From NCBI GenBank assembly GCA_013054445.1, contig JAAMPI010000724.1:1-27417 (forward strand): 27,417 nucleotides of DNA. The letters are read 5' to 3'. The position numbers and the translations under genes are program-made. Source of the stretch: Cudoniella acicularis. Lineage: Eukaryota > Ascomycota > Leotiomycetes > Helotiales > Helotiaceae. Within the stretch, counting starts at the first letter, position 1. Each line of letters opens with the position of its first letter. The notes beneath the pieces are model-generated. The model searched no databases. It had not been told where the DNA came from and saw nothing but the letters and a program-made list of their open reading frames with translations. Shown one piece after another: positions 20,481-27,417 of this stretch.

Positions 20481-21884
20481 TCGTGCAAAGAGTTGCAAGT
20501 CGCATGTGGCGAAGTTTGATCGGGAAATAGCTTCTTCTTATAGCTAACACTAAATGCAGGGTTTTCCAGATCTGATTTAATCTAAGACTGTAAACATTTC
20601 CCTTAAGCACACGAGCATTGACTTCAAAGGGAATAGCTTCACGAGCTAACGACGAATGTGTCAAACCATGGGAAGGGGTAAAGCTAGGGAAGGCCCGAGC
20701 CTCCCGGATTGTGTTTATCTCCAACCATGGTTATATGAGCGGGAATAAATCATGATGGCTTCACTTCCTGGTATTTTGAGCTAAAATCTTTTTTTCTAGC
20801 AAATGAAGAAGCGATGACAAAATAGCATTTGAAAGCTCTCAAGCCGTAAATATTGAACGGCAGTAAACCTAGACTGTTTAATATCAGGTAGAGAGTAGAG
20901 GAATATGCTCTTTGTAGATCCTCTCCACCGTGAGAGTGTTTTCTTCAGAAAAATAATTAAGTTCAGAGCACCCGATATCCTGGAAAATTTACGAAGTGAC
21001 AACAAACTGCTCTTCTGGCCAACGATAGTAGTGTCATGGGTTTTTTGACGGTTGAATGTACAACTGTGCTCACCTTTTTAGATGCCACTATCTTGATAAA
21101 TATAGCTATGACTTCACAGCGAGTTGCGATTAGGCTCAAAATCATGCTGGACTGAGCCTCTTGAGATGCAGCAAACACTGCAGATGGATGCGTGTGCATC
21201 CATGGTAAAGATCCTGTCACGTGTTGATGCCTATCGGGTTGCCCTTGCAGGGGTCGTTTGCTTATCGAGTTGGAATGAATGCCCACTTGATTTTGGGGCT
21301 GATATCCAGCTGACAACACCATACAACAAACCTGAAAGGTGCCTCACTCACGACAATACGATACTGGAATTGAACATTCTGAACCCTCTGATCCACCTGG
21401 CTCGCGACCAAACGCAAAGGCAGAGCAGGCCCAGACTCCTGCGACGTCACCCTACATCATTCCGGGGTGGTTACTGTTACTCGGGCGGTGCTCTCGCTAA
21501 TCCCTACACGTCTTTGCATGTTTCTTTTTGGTCGCGTAGCATCACAGGCTCCCTCGCTTTCTACTCCTCCACATCCTCCCTCCGACTTGAGAGTTATCAA
21601 TCTCACATCTTCACCTTGGGGACCTGCCACGCAAACCCCTTGGCAATATCTTGCTTCAGACCGCTGTCCACAGGCTCGTTACCCTAGGGTTCAGGATAAC
21701 CTAGCAATATACTCCAAACCCAATTCACTCTCAATACTCAAAGAGAACCTTCCAGGCACCCGGGGCAATTGAGGTCTTCACTTTTCAACAGTACTTGCAT
21801 CTGCAAACACGTTTTCATGCTCTTTTCGTACCCACAAGACTGCGAGTTCACTACGTGGGGAGCTCGACAATCTAGGTCTCCAAC
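20481..21884. other. Spacer and promoter of the J-domain gene
   Basis: About 1.4 kb. One plus-strand open frame of 187 codons (21124-21687) has no recognisable domain and a random-looking composition. CT-rich stretches near 21540-21620 fit a fungal promoter or leader. No other feature is seen. Confidence 0.45.
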
Positions 21885-24800
21885 ATGGTGAAAGCAGACC
21901 CTACCAGAGATTACTATGGCGACCTGGAGTTGCAACCCACCGCCGATACACAAGAGATCAAGAAACAGTATATGAAGCTTGGTATTCCTCCCTTGTCTCG
22001 TGCGAAGCTGAGAAGATCTAACTAACGGAATCTTCAAAGCTCGCAAATACCATCCAGACAGGAACGTTGGACGCGAAGCTGAAGTCACCGCTGCCTTCCA
22101 GAGCATACAATCCGCCTACGAGGTCCTCCTAGATACAACAGAACGTGCCAAATATGATACCAGCAGGAGGTCGGCCGCCTCGAATTTTCGATCGTCGTAC
22201 ACTGGTCCAACTTCATCCGGCGTACGCGGCAATCCTTGGGCTAATGCTGGCTCACAGTGGGCACCGCCTCCCAAAGCACCAACCGCTCGAAAGCCACCTC
22301 CTCAGTCTGCGGGTGCTCGACGTTATGACAAATGGGATACTCCGAAGTCATCTACAAACTGGTCGGGATACGAAGGCGCCGATGCTAGGACGAAGACATA
22401 TGAGGCGTGGGAAAGCATGAAAAGCCACAACACAACGAGCCATAACACAACAAAACCTGGTCCAGAAAGAACTTGGGCTGCTCCAAAACCACCACCGAGA
22501 GAAACACCACGGTCTGGGCGAGAGGAAAGTAATGCTAAGACTCATGCGCCACCCCCAAAAGCTCGACCTGGGTTTGAAGAATTTAAAAATGGCCAATCGT
22601 CCTCAACTCCAAAGAGAAGCCAGAGCACAAACGCAAGAAAGGGCTTTATGCCAAATACACCTGGAGGAGATGAACCTGCAGCACCCAGAGGGGCTTACTT
22701 TACACAGCGGGCAGCTCCCCCGGACCCTCCGCCACGACAACCCCAACCACCACTGACGAAAGTGGCTGCAGATCCGTTGCAGCAGTTCAAGAATAAAGTT
22801 CCACAGTTTGAGCCGCGTCTGAGCACACCTTATGCTACGCATGGAGGAGAGAAGTTTGATCCAAACGGAAATGCTAATATAAATAGGTCCAAGAGCACCC
22901 GAGAGTCTCCCAGCTCGAAGCATGTTCCCAGAGCCGGTTCAGACCCCAACATGTCATCTAACCGACGACGTTCCGCTACAGCGGCGAGTACAAATGGAAG
23001 GAATCCAACGGTTGACTTGGATGACTCGAGCGATGATGAGCCGATCCGGATGAACGAGCCGTTTGGGAAACCTCGATCTTCCGCGAAGGCTACCAACGGT
23101 ACTTCTGCTAGTTCAGCACGTCCCCAAGAGGCGCCGAATGCCAATCAGGCTTCATCCATTCCACGTAAGCCTATTAGTAATATTGGGAAATTCCGGCAGT
23201 GGATGAAAGAGAATCCGGGTGCTGAACCACCGCTAAATGGTTTTCCTCCAGATGGACCTCCCCTTCGGTCTGATTCTTTCAAGAACGACAAACCTGACGA
23301 GTCTAAAATGTATGCAAAACTCGAAAATATTTCTTTCTCCTCCGATCATAAGCGCAATTCGAACTATTCAGTCAAATTTCCCACAGCTGCAGATAAATCT
23401 CCGTCCAAAGACTCTAGAACGGCACGGCAGTCCGAAGATTATTTTTTCACGCCTGACAAGTATCCAAACCTCTTCCCCAACGGCGAAGTGCCTACGACAC
23501 CTCCCAGTGGAGTCGCTGCCGATCCCAAGTCTCTGAATGCTTTTGAGGACATGCAGCGTAATGTCATCGATCAACTTCTTNNAAGCAAGAAGCAGAGCGC
23601 TTCCGCTGGTCTCAATCGAATGGCAACTGAACCTGCACGCACCAATAACGGTAATGGTGTTCAGCAGTCTGCATATGGCAAAATCCAAAACAACCATGGT
23701 CATTGGAGCAATTATCGAGATCCTGTTGATACAGGAAGTCCATCGAAAAAGATGAAGCCCTCCAAGATTTTGCATTCTATTCATTTGGATCATTCTAGCA
23801 AAGCGCGTGATTTTTGGCAAAATTTGGAGCAATTGAAAGCCAATGCTAATCACTTCGATCGTCAATCTAGATTCTCCTTTAATGTCGATAATGACACTTT
23901 CAAACGTACGAATTCTACACACAACGGCTTCACCAGCAATAGCGCAGAAAATATCAGTACCAAGTTCACGCCCGAGGACTGGACGGGAAAGTTTGAAGCT
24001 GGTGCAGATTATTTCAAGCCAGAGCAGAAACCAGCAAGTGGACCAAATAGGGGACGTGCTCAGTCTGGTAGTCGGTCTAGGGGACGCTCACCTGTCAAAC
24101 TTCGACCCATCGACCCCAAATTTGCTCAACCGCCTCCCGTACCAGAAACTACTACCGAATCTCCCGGAGGCACGAAATTTTCATCAGAGGAATGGAAGGA
24201 GATCTTCAAGCCGCAGACTTTCGCACCGCCAAGTATTCCTGCGCGTCCTTCTCCAGGAAGAAAGAGAACCTCCGTACCACGACCGACCATGGGCACGGCT
24301 GCAGTTGTTGATGAGAGTGAGGCGTCCGATGAGAAGCCATTTTTTGCGCCAAAACCAGCTGCACCCTCACCACAAGTAGTTCCAAGCCCAGATGCTATGG
24401 ATGTGGACACACCTCCTGCCACGCATACTGTACCTCCATTCACGGCAAATCTGAACATCAAGACCGAACAGCTCAAGCGCCCAGCTGGTCCTTCTCCATC
24501 GCAGTCACCCATAGATACAGAGGCATTGAAAGTCAGCTTTGATGATCTAAAACTCAAGGACATCATCTCCTCGCTGAATCTTCCAACCCCGCCAGAAATT
24601 CCGTCTGCTCCACAACAACCTTCACCTTACGAACGCTACACAATGGCTTCTTACGTGGAATTCAGAAAGCAGTTCGCGACTTACATGGATGAATGGGCTT
24701 CTTTCAACAAAAAATTCATGTTACATCTTGTTGCAAGACAAATTCAGGTGGACAACATGGGAGAAGAGAAAACGGAAAACGATCGGGTAATCGAGAAATA

Positions 24801-24987
24801 TCGACAGGGTTTGAGAGAGGATACTGCTGTACTCAACCATTGGCAGGGGGCTCGCGTGGTTCACGAAAAGGTGATGAAGGAATATGCTATTATCAGGGAG
24901 CGCATGAAGACTCGAGAGGAACGAGAGGGAATGGCTATTGGTGAAGCTGCAAACGGGACTCCAAGACAACGAAAGAAGACACATTAA
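21885..24987 (+). CDS. J-domain (DnaJ/Hsp40) protein with long disordered region
   Basis: Exon 21885-21981, a 58-nt intron (GTATTC donor, CTAAC branch near 22023, AAAG acceptor) and exon 22040-24987 encode 1014 residues. The J domain is at the very N-terminus: DYYGDLELQPTADTQEIKKQY, then ARKYHPDRN with the essential HPD at 37-39, then FQSIQSAYEVLLDTTERAKYD. J domains stimulate the ATPase of Hsp70. No G/F, zinc-finger or classical client-binding domain follows, so it is a class C J-protein. Residues from about 75 to 830 are Pro/Ser/Asn-rich and probably disordered. A motif TKF-x2-E-[DE]-W-x3-F occurs at 673-684 and 744-755. The last 150 residues look helical and charged (PYERYTMASYVEFRKQF onward), suggesting a folded or coiled end. 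Two Ns at 23581-23582 leave residue 547 undetermined, but the frame continues. The client and location are unknown. Confidence 0.93.
21982..22039 (+). other. Intron of the J-domain gene
   Basis: 58 nt, interrupting helix II/HPD of the J domain within an Ala codon (G|CT). Splicing is required to join KKQYMKL to ARKYHPDRN. Confidence 0.92.
23581..23582. other. Two undetermined bases (NN)
   Basis: The only ambiguous bases in the window. They fall in one codon of the disordered region of the J-domain protein. The surrounding frame is kept, so the gap size is probably right. Confidence 0.95.
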
Positions 24988-25587
24988 TTACTGTATTTGA
25001 TGATTGGGAATTGGATGTGCGAAAGATGATGATATTGGTGGTTTATTGAGATGCAATGCTTCTTGCAATTTTTCTCTGTGGTTTGGTTGGCTTATTGGTT
25101 GATTGATACCCTGGGTCTTCTACGATGATGCATGCATGGCAAGGGGAGTTGAATTGAATTGCGAAAGTGAGTTGCAAAAAAAAAGAACAAATATTCCTGT
25201 ATGATATTACACACATGGCAGGTAAGCGAACAAGCGTGGGCGTTTTGGGCATGGAGCATAGCATGAAGATGTTTGATGGATTCATACATACATCTCGAGC
25301 GGATACACACACACATGGCCTGGCAGGCAGTAGAAAGGAAATAAATACCTACTGGGGTACGTATTGATCGATTCAAGTGAGCATTTTTAGAAGTTTTTTT
25401 TTGGAGATATCAGTCTCATAGCATGACTTCTGGAAGTGTAACACTTTGAATTGTAGATACAGTACAACACAGAGAATTATGAATAGATCCTTGATTTTCT
25501 ATCAAACCCTTCTGTCTATTATTCTCTAAAGGTCTAGCTAAGTAAGTAGTAGTCCGTCGCCCAAGCGGGCATTAAGTGGGGCAAGGA

Positions 25588-25617
25588 CACGTGAGGAAGT
25601 ATTGCCTCTCACACGTG
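25588..25617. promoter_or_regulatory. Pair of CACGTG E-boxes
   Basis: CACGTG at 25588-25593 and 25612-25617, 18 bases apart, about 290-320 bases upstream of the zinc-cluster start codon. bHLH factors bind CACGTG (established knowledge). Use here is inferred. Confidence 0.4.
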
Positions 25618-25780
25618 CCGGCCGTTCTTATCTTTGATCCCCACTACACTACCTTGCGTAAGAGGGCAACTAACTATACACGCAAAACGACTCAATATAC
25701 CGTTTTTCCAGAGCCAGTACCAGGGGAATTCTGTAAAGCCCTGGCACCGTCAACGTCAAATTTAATCGATTCTGTCTCTG

Positions 25781-25790
25781 CCATATATGG
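25781..25790. promoter_or_regulatory. CArG box (MADS-factor site)
   Basis: CCATATATGG matches CC(A/T)6GG exactly and sits inside a 12-bp palindrome, GCCATATATGGC. It is 118 bases before the ATG at 25908. MADS-box factors of the SRF/Mcm1/Rlm1 group bind such sites. It could also simply supply a TATA-like element. Confidence 0.4.
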
Positions 25791-25907
25791 CCAAGCAGAA
25801 GCTCTGAATCCACCCCACTTTTGGAATTTCTCTCTCAAATTCTCTCCCCAATCCATTAATCCAGGTGTGAATCCAGGGTACATATATTACAGTACGAGCA
25901 CAAAAAG

Positions 25908-27417
25908 ATGGAGACAGATAAACCAATGGAGACAAATAGAAACACTGTGGCTTCGCCATCAAATCCGAGAAGAGCGCCGAAGTCGAGGAATGGGTGTTTG
26001 AGGTGTAAGGGTAAACGGGTATGTTCAAACCTCCCTCCCCTTCCCTTTGCTCATTTTAATGTTTTCATGTTGAAGGGAGGAGCGGCTGATTTAGAAATGG
26101 GAATAGTTGAAATGTGATGAGAAAAAACCGGAATGTATTCAATGTAGTAAGAAGGGGTTACTGTGTCCGGGGTATAAGACTAAACCGTTGGTTTGGGTTA
26201 CCAAGCATGAGAAGCTGCTTGTGAGGAGTGAAGAGATGGTTAATTTTGTTGTGGATAGGAGTGGGGGAAAGGGAGGTGGGGAGGGAAGTGGAAGTGTGGT
26301 GTCTGGTTCAGTGGATGAGGGGTGCCAGGAACGGTTGGGAGAGGGGGTAAGAGTAGGTGGAGATTCCGGTGTGAATGGGTATGGGAGGGGTGTTCGGGAG
26401 AGGCCTGAGAATGAGGATGGGGATAGTGCTGCAGTGTCAACGATGGGGGAAAGAGAAGGCCAGAGAAAAAAGGACTCCAGCCAGTTTACAGACAGTCTTG
26501 CGGCGATACGGCAGCAGTTGCATCGGTCCACAGTTCCGGAGTTTCTGCTTCATCTTCCTACTATGCTTGTCGAGTATTACTTCAACTACGTCTGTCAGAT
26601 TTTCTCCTCCTTCGACGGCACCCTCAATCCCTTTCGCTCCACCGTTGGGAGGTTATGGGATGGCTCTGCCCCAATCTACTATGCTATCCAAAGCATGGCC
26701 GCTGCATATCTCGCCAACCACTTTCCACGGATGACGCCTGTTGGGATACAAATGCAACAAGAAACGTATCGATGTTTATACCAGCTTCAGCAAGGGACGA
26801 TAGAACAGACGGAGAATCTCGACAAGACACTCTTGACTGTTCTTCTCGTCGGACAGACAACCGCTTGGCACGATCCCAAAGATCTAGGCTTAGTTCACCT
26901 CAAAACTGCCAAGAGGTTGAATAGAAGAAGGTTGGAGCAACAGGGAGGAGGAATTGATACTAAGCAAAGACGTCAAAATGAGTTTTTCGAGCAATGTATA
27001 CTATACTGGGATATGCTTGCCGGCTTCGTTGAAGACGACTTGGATGAATTTGGATTTTCAGATTTAGATGCACAAGGTCCAACAACACCAGCGAGCACCT
27101 CAGAAGACAAGATCCAAATCTTTCCCCATCCATGGACGGGCGTAGCGCCGCAAGTCCAACGCCTCTTCGCACAAGTCGGTCGTCTCATCCGCTCTTATCG
27201 GAAAACCTTAGCACAAGACACCGCGGCACTCGATCTCTTCTCTCTCGACATGGCATTTGGAATTGATCTTCCCTCCGCAGCTTCACTGCAAGCTCTCGAT
27301 AAAGCACAAGCTCTCGAAGAGGAACTCCTGTCTTTCGAAGCACCAAACGCGTCGAGTCTCATTGACGCAGGCGACGAAAATACACCTGTTCATCAATATA
27401 TCTTGCTAGCAGAAGCG
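25908..27417 (+). CDS. Zn2Cys6 transcription factor (3' end cut by the window)
   Basis: Exon 25908-26018, an 88-nt intron (GTATGT...AATAG) and an exon from 26107 that stays open to the last base give 474 visible residues. The binuclear cluster is perfect: C30-x2-C33-x6-C40-x6-C47-x2-C50-x6-C57, split by the intron between R37 and L38, as is common in this family. It is followed by GYKTKPLVWV. A Gly/Arg/Glu-rich linker (about residues 85-160) contains G-rich codons and two G-quadruplex motifs. From about residue 165 (STVPEFLLHLPTMLVEYYFNYVCQIFSSFDG) the sequence resembles the Fungal_trans_2 regulatory domain. Such proteins bind DNA in the nucleus as dimers at CGG triplets. Targets are unknown and no adjacent pathway cluster is visible in the window. 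The C-terminus is missing because the window ends. Confidence 0.92.
26019..26106 (+). other. Intron inside the zinc cluster
   Basis: 88 nt with GTATGT donor and AATAG acceptor. It joins CLRCKGKR to LKCDEKKPEC, and without it the frame stops in the intron. Confidence 0.9.
26263..26398 (+). other. Two G-quadruplex motifs in the linker-coding region
   Basis: First motif 26263-26285: GGGGG, GGG, GGGG, GGG with short loops. Second motif 26377-26398: GGG-TAT-GGG-A-GGGG-TGTTC-GGG. Both are on the mRNA-like strand, so they could form in the transcript. They encode Gly/Arg-rich linker residues. Confidence 0.45.

Larger units (their letters stand above)
24988..25907. other. Spacer and promoter of the zinc-cluster gene
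   Basis: About 0.92 kb. Contains a short CA run near 25305, two CACGTG boxes (25588-25593, 25612-25617) and a CArG box (25781-25790) ahead of the downstream ATG. No gene is seen. Confidence 0.5.

Noticed and set aside
1..27417. tRNA, rRNA, CRISPR array or intact transposon
   Set aside because: No cloverleaf with a GTTCRA T-loop, no regularly spaced repeats, and no transposase, reverse transcriptase or defined terminal repeats were found by eye.
10049..27417. Secondary-metabolite cluster built on the OPT, MFS and Zn2Cys6 genes
   Set aside because: No core synthase or tailoring enzyme set is present, and housekeeping genes (App1, J-domain) lie between the transporters and the regulator.

Overview
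This window is ordinary-looking nuclear DNA from a filamentous ascomycete. Genes carry short GT-AG introns (46-193 nt, several with CTAAC or CTGAC branch points) and are separated by AT-richer spacers. The families present (a HET-domain gene, an F-box/HPxCFEIF protein, an App1 phosphatase and a Zn2Cys6 regulator) are typical of Pezizomycotina. Leotiomycetes is my best guess, from remembered family resemblance only. No bacterial operon, CRISPR array, rRNA, tRNA or intact transposon is visible. Two Ns at 23581-23582 mark a small gap in a draft assembly.

Layout. 1-1120: AT-rich spacer. 1121-1823 (+): small secreted protein with one intron. 2427-4239 (-): decayed HET-domain gene with in-frame stops and frameshifts. 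4240-6014: long AT-rich spacer. 6015-7706 (+): two-exon Gfo/Idh/MocA-type NAD(P)-binding oxidoreductase. 8315-9033 (-): three-exon glucosamine-6-phosphate N-acetyltransferase (GNA1), which feeds UDP-GlcNAc and chitin synthesis. 10049-12689 (-): five-exon oligopeptide transporter (OPT). 13757-15784 (-): seven-exon MFS transporter. 16229-17691 (-): F-box protein interrupted by two single-base frameshifts. 18978-20480 (+): App1-type phosphatidate phosphatase interrupted by one single-base frameshift. 21885-24987 (+): 1014-residue J-domain protein, mostly disordered. 25908-27417 (+): Zn2Cys6 transcription factor that runs off the window end.

Exons were rebuilt by hand from splice sites and reading-frame phase. 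GNA1, OPT, MFS, oxidoreductase, the J-domain gene and the visible part of the zinc-cluster gene all close in frame, so those models are strong. The F-box and App1 genes each read well except for one-base slips at short homopolymers. That may be sequencing error or young pseudogenisation.

No convincing new multi-gene system is present. The neighbours mix housekeeping (GNA1, App1, J-domain) with accessory functions (two transporters, a secreted protein, a HET relic, a zinc-cluster regulator), and I see no biosynthetic core enzyme. The most interesting leads are smaller: a repeated TKF-x2-E-[DE]-W-x3-F motif in the J-domain protein, a pair of hairpins with complementary loops downstream of GNA1, compact palindromic sites in the MFS and zinc-cluster promoters, and G-quadruplex motifs inside two coding regions.
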